Source: Sulfurospirillum diekertiae
GTDB taxonomy: Bacteria > Campylobacterota > Campylobacteria > Campylobacterales > Sulfurospirillaceae
Assembly (NCBI RefSeq): GCF_011769985.2
Contig: NZ_CP039734.2
Coordinates: 2,108,001 to 2,172,000, forward strand
Direction of reading: 5' to 3'
DNA length: 64,000 nt
The notes beneath the pieces are model-generated. The model was not told the origin of the DNA. It made no database searches and saw only the letters and a list, made by a program, of their open reading frames with translations. Each line of letters opens with the position of its first letter. Within the stretch, counting starts at the first letter, position 1. This document shows, in pieces, positions 29,453 to 39,425 of the stretch. The position numbers and the translations under genes are program-made.

Positions 29453-30539
29453 TTAAAATCTTCACTATTAATTTACTATCATCTAAACTCTGTACTCCGC
29501 TTATAGGTAAACTCAAGACTTCATCATGTATTTGTTCACTAATGGGATAGCTTTCACTATTCCACTCCCTATAGGCTACTTGTTTATGCGGAGGAATTGG
29601 ATAATGAATAAGCGTTTGGATTCCATTATCTGCCAAATATCTTTGTAGTTCACCTCTCTTTTGTGTCCTTATTACAAAGAGATGCCATACATGATGATCT
29701 TTACATGTAATAGTTGGCAGAATTATATTTTTATTTATAATATTTTCAAGATAATACGTTGCTACTTCTCTTCTTTTTCTGGTTTCATCATCCAAGTACT
29801 TTAGTTTCACTCGCATCATTGCCGCTTGTATCTCATCGAGACGACTATTAATGCCTTTATAAAGATTTTCATATTTCTTATGACTCCCATAATTTCCTAA
29901 TGCTCTGACCGCTTGAGCTAATTCATCGTCATTGGTGGTCACAGCTCCTCCATCACCCAATGCTCCCAAATTTTTTCCAGGATAAAAACTAAATCCACTG
30001 GCATCGCCCAGATTGCCGCTTCGTTTATTCCCAAAATACGCACCATGTGATTGAGCAGAATCTTCTATCACTTTTAGGTGATATTTTTGGGCTATTTCAT
30101 TTATCTTATCCATTTTGCACGTCTGCCCATAAAGGTGAACGGGTAATATGGCTTTTGTTTTTGAAGTTATGTTTGCTTCTATTTTTGTTGGGTCAATCAA
30201 ATATGTATTAATGTCAGGTTCTACCAAAACTGGTACCAAATCATTTTGAGAAATCGCCAAGATAGATGCAATGTAAGTGTTTGAAGGTACTATCACTTCA
30301 TCGCCATTGTTTATTACTCCAAGTTTTTTATATGCTCGGAGTATCAAAATAAGGGCATCAAGGCCATTTGCAACACCAATTGCATGTTTGGTACCACAAT
30401 ACTTAGCAAACTCTTTCTCAAACTCTTTATGCTCATTCCCTTGTATATACCAACCGCTGTCTATTACCCTCGTGCAAGCTTCTATTAATTCTGCTCTATA
30501 CTGAGCATTTATACCTTTTAAATTTAAAAATGGAATCAT
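29439..30539 (-). CDS. fdtB: DegT/DnrJ/EryC1-family sugar aminotransferase (FdtB/QdtB type)
   Basis: PLP-dependent aminotransferase of 366 residues, start [20 protein letters not shown]. The PLP lysine is in [26 protein letters not shown] carries the Asp that holds the pyridine nitrogen. With rfbA, rfbB and a 3,4-ketoisomerase in the same operon, it most likely makes dTDP-3-amino-3,6-dideoxy-galactose or -glucose from the 3-keto sugar. The distinction between Fuc3N and Qui3N cannot be made from sequence alone. It overlaps the acyltransferase gene by 14 bp. Confidence 0.82.
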   Translation of the reverse strand: MIPFLNLKGINAQYRAELIEACTRVIDSGWYIQGNEHKEFEKEFAKYCGTKHAIGVANGLDALILILRAYKKLGVINNGDEVIVPSNTYIASILAISQNDLVPVLVEPDINTYLIDPTKIEANITSKTKAILPVHLYGQTCKMDKINEIAQKYHLKVIEDSAQSHGAYFGNKRSGNLGDASGFSFYPGKNLGALGDGGAVTTNDDELAQAVRALGNYGSHKKYENLYKGINSRLDEIQAAMMRVKLKYLDDETRKRREVATYYLENIINKNIILPTITCKDHHVWHLFVIRTQKRGELQRYLADNGIQTLIHYPIPPHKQVAYREWNSESYPISEQIHDEVLSLPISGVQSLDDSKLIVKILNDYK

Positions 30540-30563
30540 GATTTCCTCTTATGAATTCAAATA

Positions 30564-30812
30564 TTATATTTGATTTAGGTTGGATTTAGAACGAACATAA
30601 TCAATAATATTATTTATTGTATTTAAATCTTCCAAATCTTCATCTGGAATTTTTATACCAAAAGTTTCTTCTATAACTAAACAAATATTTACAAATTCTA
30701 AAGAATCAATCCCTTGCTCAACTAAAGATTTATTGACATCTATTTTTTCAACGTCAATTACAACATCAGCCAAAACTATAAGCTTTTTGATATTTTCTAT
30801 ACTTATTTCCAT
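30564..30812 (-). CDS. second, cluster-specific acyl carrier protein
   Basis: An 82-residue ACP. The pantetheine serine is Ser37 in EQGIDSLEFVNI, with the typical following helix ETFGIKIPDEDLEDLNT. It is only weakly similar to the housekeeping acpP at 14.3 kb. It starts 1 bp after the upstream ketosynthase gene, so the pair is co-translated. In the middle of dTDP-amino-sugar genes it probably carries an acyl group for sugar or O-antigen acylation (inference). Confidence 0.85.
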   Translation of the reverse strand: MEISIENIKKLIVLADVVIDVEKIDVNKSLVEQGIDSLEFVNICLVIEETFGIKIPDEDLEDLNTINNIIDYVRSKSNLNQI

Positions 30813-30813
30813 T

Positions 30814-31746
30814 TTATTCTCCTTGTAATTTACTTATTTCTAATATTGCACTAGCCCAAGACAACCCTACGCCAAAGCCTGAAATGACAATAGTTTTACT
30901 TTTATTTTTATATATCTCTTTCTCTAAAATAATAGGAATGGAAGAAGAAATAGTATTACCATAATCATATATATCAAATGGTACTTTATCCTCTATAATC
31001 TGTAGCCTTTTACGTATAGTATCGACTATATATTTACTACCTTGGTGAAAAATATATTGATCAATATCTGTTTCTTGAAGTAAATTTTTTTTAAGAAACT
31101 CACGAATATGATTTGGAACTATAGTAGCCGTAAAATTAAATACAGCTCGGCCATTCATAAAGAGCTTATCTTTACACAAAAGTTCTTTATAATCTTTACC
31201 ACTTGTTCCAAAGCTAAAATCTTTTGGAATCAACTTCCCCTCTTCTGTAATATAGGTGACGCTTGCGGCATCCCCAAACAGCAAACAAGTATTTTTATCT
31301 TCAATATCAACGATTTCAGAGTAAGGATCAGCTGTAAAAAGAATGCCTTTTTTGAGTTGGTTACTTTTCATGAATGACATGATGATTGAAAGTCCATAGA
31401 CATATCCACTACATCCTAAAGAAACATCAAAACAAGCGCATTGAGAAGATAATTCAAGTTTACCATGTACAATAGCGGATGTATGAGGAATTTTGTAATC
31501 TGGATTTTGTGTAACAACGATACAACAATCAATTTCTTCTTTTTTAATTGCTAATTTATTTATTAGCTTAGAATAAGCCTCAACACATAAATCCGAAGCT
31601 TTTTGATAGTCTTCTTTAATTCCATGACGTCTCACGCCTATTTTGTTTTCAATAAAATCATCTTCAAGTGCAAACTGCTTTTTTTTATCATAATTTGATA
31701 TTTTTTTTTCTGGTAAATAACTTGCAATTTCTTGAATGCCTAACAT
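30814..31746 (-). CDS. FabH-like 3-oxoacyl-ACP synthase III
   Basis: A 310-residue thiolase-fold ketosynthase III with an intact triad at the FabH positions: Cys112 (SLGCSGYVYG), His234 (YIFHQGSKY) and Asn264 (DYGNTISSS). It would condense an acyl-CoA with malonyl-ACP, probably with the neighbouring ACP. The phosphate/CoA Trp of FabH is not obvious. The ACP and GNAT genes flank it, so I infer that it makes a short acyl or 3-oxoacyl chain for an amino sugar of the O-antigen. A role in general fatty acid synthesis is less likely because of its position. Confidence 0.85.
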   Translation of the reverse strand: MLGIQEIASYLPEKKISNYDKKKQFALEDDFIENKIGVRRHGIKEDYQKASDLCVEAYSKLINKLAIKKEEIDCCIVVTQNPDYKIPHTSAIVHGKLELSSQCACFDVSLGCSGYVYGLSIIMSFMKSNQLKKGILFTADPYSEIVDIEDKNTCLLFGDAASVTYITEEGKLIPKDFSFGTSGKDYKELLCKDKLFMNGRAVFNFTATIVPNHIREFLKKNLLQETDIDQYIFHQGSKYIVDTIRKRLQIIEDKVPFDIYDYGNTISSSIPIILEKEIYKNKSKTIVISGFGVGLSWASAILEISKLQGE

Positions 31747-31796
31747 CTGTATACCTTTTCAATAATTTTATTTTTTACATAATCCAAATGATTTTA

Positions 31797-32315
31797 CTAG
31801 AAATATTTACGGTATTTCTCTTTTGTTATTTCATAATCATTTTTTTTGAAATCAAATAACAATGCACTTCCATTTTCACCAATGATTTTTGCACCAAATC
31901 TTTGGTGAAAAGCTATAACTTTATCATTTCTTTTTTGTACTTCAAAATGCGAATTTTCAAAATTTAGTTCATAAAATCCAAATTCATATATTTGTAAAGC
32001 CGATTCGATAGCGGTTGTCTTTGGCGCATCTTCTTTTATAAGCCAACTTCCCCAGGAAAAAGAATTATGTTGAAAATCATATATTCTTACAAGCCCTAAT
32101 TTTTCTTTGTCTTTTGATTCAATCACAAAATAAAATTCTTCTTTTTGATTTTCTCTTTGTTTATAATTTATTATCCACTCTTTTTGAGTCTCAATTGTGC
32201 CTGTTACGACTGAAAGATATTTTGTTTTAGTTTTGTTTTGTCTCATTGTAAATACAAATTCTGCATCTTCTACTTCAACTGTTCTCATAATTATATTTTT
32301 TCCAACTAACATCAT
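31797..32315 (-). CDS. GNAT-family N-acetyl/acyltransferase
   Basis: A 172-residue RimJ/RimL-like GNAT protein, beginning NIIMRTVEVEDAEFVFTMRQ. The central LGLVRIYDF strand and SFSWGSWLI, then ENSHFEVQKRNDKVIAFHQRFGA (the acetyl-CoA-binding end), are typical. It overlaps fdtA by 4 bp (ATGA) and stands before the ketosynthase and ACP genes, so the 3-amino sugar is the best candidate substrate; the acyl donor may be acyl-ACP instead of acetyl-CoA. Confidence 0.78.
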   Translation of the reverse strand: MMLVGKNIIMRTVEVEDAEFVFTMRQNKTKTKYLSVVTGTIETQKEWIINYKQRENQKEEFYFVIESKDKEKLGLVRIYDFQHNSFSWGSWLIKEDAPKTTAIESALQIYEFGFYELNFENSHFEVQKRNDKVIAFHQRFGAKIIGENGSALLFDFKKNDYEITKEKYRKYF

Positions 32316-32707
32316 TTTATTACATCCATGAATTTACTATAATCAGTTATATAATCACTTGCATCATAATATGAATCTGCCAAAACCAATAATACACAAT
32401 CATCACTAAAGTCATGCATACATCCCCAAATCAAGGCATCTTGAAAGAGTCCAATATTTGGTTTATCTAAATTAAAAGTCTCTTTTATCTTTCCATTATC
32501 TAAGGTCACTTGACAACCACCATGCACTGCAACTAAAAACTGTTTTGTTTTATAATGTGAATGATTTCCTCTTGGAACTCCTTTTTGTGTTCCATAGATA
32601 TAAAAAACTCTTTTTATATCAAAAGGAACTTGCTTATTCGTTTCAAGAGCAATTAATTGACCTCTGTGGTCTCCTAAGATTTTGAATTCTTGAATATTAT
32701 CATACAT
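32312..32707 (-). CDS. fdtA: dTDP-4-dehydro-6-deoxyglucose 3,4-ketoisomerase (FdtA/QdtA type)
   Basis: A 131-residue cupin (WxcM/FdtA family). Its catalytic region RGQLIALE, then VFYIYGTQKGVPRGNHSHYK (active-site histidines), FLVAVHGGCQVTLDNG and LILWGCMHDFS-like sequence (here ALIWGCMHDFSDDCVLLVLA) match the family. It moves the keto group of dTDP-4-keto-6-deoxyglucose from C4 to C3 for the aminotransferase. Whether the product is galacto (FdtA) or gluco (QdtA) depends on an active-site Tyr/Arg pattern that I cannot assign without alignment. Confidence 0.85.
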   Translation of the reverse strand: MYDNIQEFKILGDHRGQLIALETNKQVPFDIKRVFYIYGTQKGVPRGNHSHYKTKQFLVAVHGGCQVTLDNGKIKETFNLDKPNIGLFQDALIWGCMHDFSDDCVLLVLADSYYDASDYITDYSKFMDVIK

Positions 32708-32728
32708 CGATAGCCTTTTTTATAAAAT

Positions 32729-34033
32729 TTAGAATATTGTTTTTTGTGCATTAATAAATGATGATACATAAAAAGCCATTATCAAATAAAGAGTGAACCC
32801 CAAGATTACTAATTTATTTGTTTTATACTTATATAGTGTAAAAAATGCAAAAGGTAATAAAATCGTTATAATTGGTAAAGAAAATCTATTTTCTACTGCA
32901 CTGATAGCGATAACACTCAATGAACCTAATACCACCAATGGAATCATGATAAATAGCATTACATTAAATTCTCTTATCGCATTCTCACTATTACAATATT
33001 TTAGACTTGATCCATATCCAATTACTCCAAAATATAAAATAACTTGACTATAGAAAAATAAAAAAATACTATATTTTGGATTAATATTATATATATATGG
33101 AAACAAATAATTATAATCAAAAGCACTAAATATGTGGAGGCCTATAGTTTTTAAACCAGCAATTGGATTTATCCAATACCACTCTAGTCCTAAAATATCT
33201 GAAGGCTTGAATAAAGGATTAGTATACAAAAGTGCTCCTGTTCCAATATTTGTGCAATTTGCAGCAGCTTTTAAATATTGTATGCCCCAATTAATCTGTT
33301 CGCTGCCTAAATTTCGTGCTGGAAGAAATGAGACTATATCAAAATACGTATAGTTTATATATATTTGCGGTACGACTGCAACAAAAAAACCTAAAAAACA
33401 AAAAGCTCCTATGGCTAAATAATTATTTTTTATTCCATCTTTATAACGAAAATAACAGTATGACACAATAAGTACAGGGATAAGAATTATTATATGTATA
33501 TTGGCAGGTCGAATCATAATAGAATAACCAACAAGAAACCCAAAGATAAAAAAATACAATGTATCTATTTTTTTTTGAATTAACAACAATATTTTCATCA
33601 TTGTATAAATTATTGAAAGCCATATAATAATAGAAAAACCGTCTGATGCCGACATCATTAAATAAGGGAATAAAAAAATATTCGAAAATAAACCTACTTG
33701 AATATATTTTGTAAATTGTGGATATTTTATACCCACGATATTTGAAATTGCTATGGATAAGGAGAAATAAAGCAACAACTGAACAAAGATCACGGCTTCT
33801 CTTATGATAGATTCTTCAAAAATTTGATAAAAAAGTGATAAAAACAATGGATACCCGTACAGTCTTGTAATAGAATACTGTGTTGGATAAAATATGCCAT
33901 TCTCGAAATAACTTTTAGCAATTTCTAAATAGGAAAGGGCATCCCAACGAGGTGGATAATTTAATTGATAAATATAAACAAATGCTAAATAAACTATTAA
34001 AACACTAAAAGATAAGATTCTATATATTGTCAT
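32729..34033 (-). CDS. polytopic GT-C-like membrane glycosyltransferase
   Basis: A 434-residue membrane protein with about eleven transmembrane helices. The first periplasmic loop has PPRWDALSYLEIAKSY, the acidic Asp motif typical of GT-C transferases (ArnT/PMT-like) that use polyprenyl-linked sugars; after it come TRLYGYPLFLSLFYQIF and further loops. It stands directly before fdtA and after rfbB. It may add a polyprenyl-linked sugar to the O-antigen in the periplasm. Function is inferred from fold and position. Confidence 0.65.
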   Translation of the reverse strand: MTIYRILSFSVLIVYLAFVYIYQLNYPPRWDALSYLEIAKSYFENGIFYPTQYSITRLYGYPLFLSLFYQIFEESIIREAVIFVQLLLYFSLSIAISNIVGIKYPQFTKYIQVGLFSNIFLFPYLMMSASDGFSIIIWLSIIYTMMKILLLIQKKIDTLYFFIFGFLVGYSIMIRPANIHIIILIPVLIVSYCYFRYKDGIKNNYLAIGAFCFLGFFVAVVPQIYINYTYFDIVSFLPARNLGSEQINWGIQYLKAAANCTNIGTGALLYTNPLFKPSDILGLEWYWINPIAGLKTIGLHIFSAFDYNYLFPYIYNINPKYSIFLFFYSQVILYFGVIGYGSSLKYCNSENAIREFNVMLFIMIPLVVLGSLSVIAISAVENRFSLPIITILLPFAFFTLYKYKTNKLVILGFTLYLIMAFYVSSFINAQKTIF

Positions 34034-35056
34034 CTACACATTAGCCTTATATTTTTGCAGATACCAAACAATTGTTTTAAGAATCCCACTTTCAAAGTTC
34101 TCTTCCGCAGCCCAACCAAGCTTTGTTTCGATCTTGGTCGCATCAATGGCATAACGTCTGTCATGCCCTGCTCTATCTTCAACAAAACTGATCTGTTCTT
34201 TATACGATGACTCTTTGGGTTTAAGACTATCCAGTATCTCACAAATCTTATATGCGATATAAAGGTTATCTCGCTCATTGCGTCCACCGATATTATAGGT
34301 CTCTCCAGAGATTCCTTCATGGAAGACCAAATCAATTCCTTTGCAATGATCTAAAACATAGAGCCAATCACGGATATTTTTACCATCCCCATAAATAGGA
34401 ATTTGTTGATTGGAAAGTGCTTTTCGTATGATGGTGGGAATTAGTTTTTCATCGTGTTGTTTAGGACCATAATTATTGGAACAATTCGTAATGACCGTAT
34501 TCAACCCATAGGTATGATGATACGCTCGTACAATCATATCACTGCTTGCTTTACTGGCAGAATAAGGAGAATTCGGTGCATACGATGTACTCTCTGTAAA
34601 TAAGCCACTTTCTCCAAGTGTACCATAGACTTCATCGGTAGAGATATGATGAAAACGACATCCTTCATATCCTTCTTTCAGCATAAAGGGTTTTTCCATC
34701 CACACTTTATAAGCCACATCAAGAAGCGTAAAGGTTCCATTGACATTGGTTTCGATAAACACACCTGGATTTTTAATGGAGTTATCCACATGTGACTCAG
34801 CCGCAAAGTGAATCACACCTTCAATCGTGTATTTTTCAAACAAAGACTCGACCAGAGCCCTATCACAAATATCCCCTTGAACAAAGGTGTAATGCTCATT
34901 TTCATCTACTTCTGTGAGGTTATCTAAATTACCAGCATAGGTTAAAAGATCCAAATTGATCAAATGATACTCTGAATACTTTTCCAAGAAATAAGGTACA
35001 AAGTTTGAGCCGATAAAGCCTGCGCAGCCCGTGACAAGAATGTACTTTTGACTCAT
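34034..35056 (-). CDS. rfbB: dTDP-glucose 4,6-dehydratase
   Basis: Second enzyme of the dTDP-sugar route; it makes dTDP-4-dehydro-6-deoxyglucose. Motifs: [35 protein letters not shown] (Thr-Asp-Glu) and [20 protein letters not shown] (Tyr-x3-Lys). The 340 residues are normal. It overlaps rfbA by 4 bp. No rfbC or rfbD is nearby, so the pathway branches to an amino sugar and not L-rhamnose. Confidence 0.96.
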   Translation of the reverse strand: MSQKYILVTGCAGFIGSNFVPYFLEKYSEYHLINLDLLTYAGNLDNLTEVDENEHYTFVQGDICDRALVESLFEKYTIEGVIHFAAESHVDNSIKNPGVFIETNVNGTFTLLDVAYKVWMEKPFMLKEGYEGCRFHHISTDEVYGTLGESGLFTESTSYAPNSPYSASKASSDMIVRAYHHTYGLNTVITNCSNNYGPKQHDEKLIPTIIRKALSNQQIPIYGDGKNIRDWLYVLDHCKGIDLVFHEGISGETYNIGGRNERDNLYIAYKICEILDSLKPKESSYKEQISFVEDRAGHDRRYAIDATKIETKLGWAAEENFESGILKTIVWYLQKYKANV

Positions 35057-35916
35057 TTAACCAACTCCTTCAAATACGCTCCATATCCATTTTTACTGAG
35101 AGGTTTTGCAATCTCTAAGACTTGCTCTTTCGTGATCCAGCCATAATTATAAGCGATCTCCTCCAAGCAAGCAATTTTAAAACTCTGACGCTTTTCAATC
35201 GTTTGGACAAACATTCCAGCTTCCAGCAAACTATCATGTGTTCCCGTATCGAGCCAAGCAAAACCACGTCCCAAAACTTCCACTTGAAGGTCGCCTCGTT
35301 TGAGATAGGCTTCGTTCACCGAGGTAATCTCAAGCTCTCCACGCTCACTTGGCTTTACAGCTTTGGCGATCTCAATAACACTGTTGTCGTAGAAATAAAG
35401 ACCCGTTACGGCAAAAGGTGATTTGGGGTTTTTGGGTTTTTCTTCAATGCTAATTGCTTTTTGATTTTCATCAAACTCAACCACACCAAAACGCTGTGGA
35501 TCTTTGACCTGATACCCAAAAACAATCGCACCCGATTTTAATTGTGCAGAACTCTGTAACAATGGTGTAAAACCTTGACCGTAAAAGATATTATCACCTA
35601 AGATCAAACAGACACTATCATTCCCGATAAACTCCTCACCTAAAAGAAACGCTTGTGCCAATCCATCGGGACTGGGTTGAATTTTATACGAAAGTGAAAT
35701 ACCCCAATGAGAACCATCTCCAAACAGATCTTCAAATTTACCAATATCCTGAGGGGTTGATATAATCAAGATCTCTCGAATCCCAGCAAGCATCAAAACA
35801 GACAATGGATAATAGATCATTGGTTTATCGTAAATCGGCAACAACTGTTTGCTAATCGTTTGCGTCACAGGATAAAGCCTCGTTCCACTCCCTCCGGCTA
35901 GGATGATCCCTTTCAT
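35053..35916 (-). CDS. rfbA: glucose-1-phosphate thymidylyltransferase
   Basis: Makes dTDP-glucose from glucose-1-phosphate and dTTP. The signature [13 protein letters not shown] is at the N-terminus, with [13 protein letters not shown], the [12 protein letters not shown]-like loop (here [18 protein letters not shown]) and the [14 protein letters not shown] end. The 287 residues are usual. It starts only 1 bp before the end of the GT4-repeat gene, so it belongs to the same transcript. Confidence 0.96.
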   Translation of the reverse strand: MKGIILAGGSGTRLYPVTQTISKQLLPIYDKPMIYYPLSVLMLAGIREILIISTPQDIGKFEDLFGDGSHWGISLSYKIQPSPDGLAQAFLLGEEFIGNDSVCLILGDNIFYGQGFTPLLQSSAQLKSGAIVFGYQVKDPQRFGVVEFDENQKAISIEEKPKNPKSPFAVTGLYFYDNSVIEIAKAVKPSERGELEITSVNEAYLKRGDLQVEVLGRGFAWLDTGTHDSLLEAGMFVQTIEKRQSFKIACLEEIAYNYGWITKEQVLEIAKPLSKNGYGAYLKELVK

Positions 35917-35917
35917 G

Positions 35918-38900
35918 TTAATTCTCTCCTAAAATATTTTTTATCAAGCTATTTGCACTTTCATCCCATGTAAGCCAAGGCATTTCATCTGATTTTGGGT
36001 ATTTCTCACTCTGATAAAGCGTCAACCACTCTTCAATAACTTTGGCTAATACTATAGGTGCATTGTCATTATCAAAGTAATATGCATAATTACTTGCAAC
36101 TTCACGAAATACAAGGATATCTCTAGCGATAATCGGTATATTATGTTGTGCAGCTTCTATAAGAGGAAGTCCAAAACCTTCTCCTTCACTTGCCGCTATA
36201 AGACAAGTAGAAGCTTGATATATCTGCTCAAGATATTCATCACTAGTACTTTCTAACCAAAAGAGATGATGATTGAGTTGTTTATGGTGATGAAGTTTTT
36301 CAGATAAAATATCAACATTCCATCCTTCTTTACCAACAATAATTAGATTAATATCTATCTCTTTGTCCCAAAGTTCTTCAAATGCCATCAATGTTTGGTT
36401 GTGACCTTTTCGTGGTTCAACAGTTCCAACCATTAAAAAAGTGATTCTAGAGGTAATATGCTGGAGTATTGCTCCTGCATTCTTAGGCAGGCCCTTTGAA
36501 GGTAAGCTATTATCTAAATCTGCCCCTAAATGGAAATATTTTATATTTGGGACATTGCAAAGATTATTCCTTAATGTATCTATATGCTTTTTAACTTCAT
36601 TTGCAACTGTATTGGAAATACACAATAGATTATCTGCAACTTGGCAAATTGTGTTTAGCCATTCTGTATGGTAAGGGCAAGAAGTAGGAGGAAAACAATG
36701 TGGTAAGGTAATAGGTAATATATCATAAATTACAAAATTAATATTTACCCCTCGCTGTTTCCACGTCTCAAACAACTTATATTGAATTGCTTCAGTAACA
36801 GCTGTATAGTAATCAAGCCCTAAAAATATATCTTTTGAAGATGGCTCAATCACCGTATCTGCGCGAGATATCAAATTTGGAATCAACGTATACATAAAAG
36901 TATGGGCTACTCGATAATGCCAATAGCCCCCTTTATCCGTTAAATAAACTGGAATAATTTTATATTTTTTTAAAGGCATTTTTAACAACGCAAGTAAAAT
37001 AGAACGCACTACTCTTTGTATACCTGTTTTAAGATCATGAATTGCAACGGCACTAATATCTACATATAGGGAAGGTGTTTTATTATACCTAGTATCTAAC
37101 TCAAATTGCTTTGCAAGGTTACTTAGATCATCATTATTAGGAATTATTCCATTTGATATGTTTCTACTATAAAATTGCTCTAAACTGACTTCTTGATTTG
37201 ATGAAATAGAAATTTCCTGAATTATTTCTTGTATTTTTTTTACTACCACTTGAGGGCTATGTTCCCTTAAAATTACTTCTTGTGCATTCGTAGAAAGTAT
37301 CTTCGCAAAACCTGTATTTTCATACAAAGCATTCATTGCATCAACTAATTCTTGATCTTCAAAGTCATCTTTCAGTTTTAAAACAGAATTATTTGGTAAT
37401 TCTTGCATAGAGCCATTAGTGTTCACAATCGTTGGTATACCATGAGCCATACAATCTAAGACTGCACGACTAGTTTCACCTCTACTTTCGGAGCGTAATT
37501 GAATAGCTATATTTGTCTTATTTAATATCCTTTGGTACTCTTCATTCTCAACAAATCCAGTTATTGTAATATTTGGAACAGCCTGTATCATAGTTTTTAT
37601 TTTTTGCCCATATTCATCATTAGATGTTGACCCAACAAATAAAAGTTGATTATTAGAATTTTTTCCTATTTCTGATGATTGCCAGACAGATATAATTCTA
37701 TGAATAAGCTTTGATTGTATAATATGCCCAAATGAACAAACCAAAAAATTTTCATTATTCCTATAAGCGCGATTATGTTCATCTATAATTCTATGAACTT
37801 GAGGCAAGATATATATCTTATGGTTAAATTTATCTCCATACCATTTCAATGATAAATTTTTAGCGTAGCTAGAATGGACAATGATTCCTTTTGCCATTTC
37901 AAATAGTAGATTATTTAAAGGAAACTTTTTAATAGCCCACTCTATTCCTTTTTGTTTTTCTAGGTATGGTGCCATATATCCATATTTGTCAATTAACATT
38001 GCATCCCATATAGGATCTGTCCAAAAGCAATTATTATGCATCCAACGAACAAGGTGACCCAAATAAAAATCATGTAATACAACAATACCAGGGAAATCTT
38101 GTATTAATTCAAACATATATGCATGGTATGGGCTATTTCCCATTTGGTAAATAACTATATTATATAGATTAAAATTGACTTTAAAATACTCTACTGTCTG
38201 GAAAGAACACAAATTATCAAAATATTTATCATTCTCTTTAACAATAATATCAATATAATAATGCGCACACAATTCAGGTAAAAGCTCCGCAACATAGTCA
38301 GCTATTCCTGTACGATCTGGAGGGAATGGAGTTACTATAGCCATCTTAGGTTTTAAAGCAGTTGTGTCTATTTGTTCATTTTGATTCAATAGTGATTTAT
38401 TTGTGTCATTATTACGGATTTGAATTAGGCGATCAAAAATTATCTGTGCCTCAAAAGATAACTCATCTCGTTCATGTTGAAGAACCATTATTTCTGAGGG
38501 TTCAGAAGGCAAGAGTGTAAGTGCTTTTAATTTTGTTTTCATGCTTGGAAATAAATTTAAAATTTTTACAATTTGAGATTTTAAAGATTGGTGAGCATTT
38601 ATATAATCAACACACGTAATAAGTTTTTGCTTTAACACTCTTCTTGGCCTACTGGTTGGTGAAAATGTCAGCCAATGATATGAGCCTCTAACAAACCATC
38701 TTGCAAATTTTCTAACCAGTCGAAAAGATTTAGTGACTTTCCATGAATTACTACTTTCAATCATATGATAATATTGCCATGCTTTGTTGGAATTGTCTTC
38801 TGCTTGTTCAGCTCTTTGGAAAAATGCCTCTGCTCGTACATTCGCTTCATGAACATTCTGTTCAGCCTGAGCAACCCTCTCATTCGCTTCTGCTGCCATC

Positions 38901-39112
38901 ATCTCTGCTTGTTCAGCTCTTTGGAAAAATGCCTCTGCTCGTACATTCGCTTCATGAATATTCTGTTCAGCCTGAGCAACCCTCTCATTCGCTTCTGCTG
39001 CCATCATCTCTGCTTGTTCAGCTCTTTGGAAAAATGCCTCTGCTCGTACATTCGCTTCATGAACATTCTGTTCAGCCTGAGCAACCCTCTCATTCGCTTC
39101 TGCTGCCATCAT
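35918..39112 (-). CDS. coiled-coil repeat and double GT4 glycosyltransferase (downstream part of a WbdD-WbdA-like fusion)
   Basis: A 1064-residue protein. Residues 1-105 are three 35-residue coiled-coil repeats; about 106-240 is a basic helical linker with [17 protein letters not shown], matching the C-terminal region of WbdD. The first GT4 domain starts at about 255 ([20 protein letters not shown]) and has [20 protein letters not shown]. The second starts near 690 ([20 protein letters not shown]) and has the [13 protein letters not shown] turn and the [15 protein letters not shown] signature. Two GT4 domains are also the architecture of the WbdA polymerase of E. coli O8/O9a. It begins with an ATG that overlaps the stop of the upstream piece by 4 bp; the same frame is continuous with the WbdD-like gene if one missing A is restored. 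It should polymerise the O-chain from GDP-mannose or GDP-D-rhamnose (inference). Confidence 0.82.
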   Translation of the reverse strand: MMAAEANERVAQAEQNVHEANVRAEAFFQRAEQAEMMAAEANERVAQAEQNIHEANVRAEAFFQRAEQAEMMAAEANERVAQAEQNVHEANVRAEAFFQRAEQAEDNSNKAWQYYHMIESSNSWKVTKSFRLVRKFARWFVRGSYHWLTFSPTSRPRRVLKQKLITCVDYINAHQSLKSQIVKILNLFPSMKTKLKALTLLPSEPSEIMVLQHERDELSFEAQIIFDRLIQIRNNDTNKSLLNQNEQIDTTALKPKMAIVTPFPPDRTGIADYVAELLPELCAHYYIDIIVKENDKYFDNLCSFQTVEYFKVNFNLYNIVIYQMGNSPYHAYMFELIQDFPGIVVLHDFYLGHLVRWMHNNCFWTDPIWDAMLIDKYGYMAPYLEKQKGIEWAIKKFPLNNLLFEMAKGIIVHSSYAKNLSLKWYGDKFNHKIYILPQVHRIIDEHNRAYRNNENFLVCSFGHIIQSKLIHRIISVWQSSEIGKNSNNQLLFVGSTSNDEYGQKIKTMIQAVPNITITGFVENEEYQRILNKTNIAIQLRSESRGETSRAVLDCMAHGIPTIVNTNGSMQELPNNSVLKLKDDFEDQELVDAMNALYENTGFAKILSTNAQEVILREHSPQVVVKKIQEIIQEISISSNQEVSLEQFYSRNISNGIIPNNDDLSNLAKQFELDTRYNKTPSLYVDISAVAIHDLKTGIQRVVRSILLALLKMPLKKYKIIPVYLTDKGGYWHYRVAHTFMYTLIPNLISRADTVIEPSSKDIFLGLDYYTAVTEAIQYKLFETWKQRGVNINFVIYDILPITLPHCFPPTSCPYHTEWLNTICQVADNLLCISNTVANEVKKHIDTLRNNLCNVPNIKYFHLGADLDNSLPSKGLPKNAGAILQHITSRITFLMVGTVEPRKGHNQTLMAFEELWDKEIDINLIIVGKEGWNVDILSEKLHHHKQLNHHLFWLESTSDEYLEQIYQASTCLIAASEGEGFGLPLIEAAQHNIPIIARDILVFREVASNYAYYFDNDNAPIVLAKVIEEWLTLYQSEKYPKSDEMPWLTWDESANSLIKNILGEN

Positions 39113-39425
39113 CTCTGCTTGTTCAGCTCTTTGGAAAATGCCTCTGCTCGTACATTCGCTTCATGAACATTCTGTTCAGCCTGAGCAACCCTCTCATTCG
39201 CTTCTGCTGCCATCATCTCTGCTTGTTCAGCTCTTTGGAAAAATGCCTCTGCTCGTACATTCGCTTCATGAATATTCTGTTCAGCCTGAGCAACCCTCTC
39301 ATTCGCTTCTGCTGCCATCATCTCTGCTTGTTCAGCTCTTTGGAAAAATGCCTCTGCTCGTACATTCGCTTCATGAACATTCTGTTCAGCCTGAGCAACC
39401 CTCTCATTCGCTTCATGAGCTTGGT
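38812..39425 (-). repeat. six tandem 105-bp in-frame repeats encoding a 35-residue coiled coil
   Basis: The phase repeats at 38811, 38916, 39021, 39126, 39230 and 39335: every step is 105 bp except one of 104 bp. Units encode [16 protein letters not shown](V/I)H followed by [17 protein letters not shown]. Apart from one C/T difference (V or I) and one missing A, they look identical at the DNA level; the outermost upstream copy lacks the MMAA start. The order in the protein is V-I-V-V-I-V, as if a three-unit block had been duplicated. The sequence is heptad-like and rich in Ala/Glu, so a continuous helix of about 200 residues is expected. The opposite strand shows long open frames that I treat as artefacts. 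Confidence 0.95.

Noticed and set aside
34030-34335. Short open frame overlapping the 3' end of rfbB
   Set aside because: It lies in another phase of the same strand inside a clear dTDP-glucose dehydratase.
38812-39425. Tandem repeats as a CRISPR array or satellite
   Set aside because: The units are contiguous without unique spacers, are multiples of three and encode a coiled coil in frame with flanking enzyme domains.
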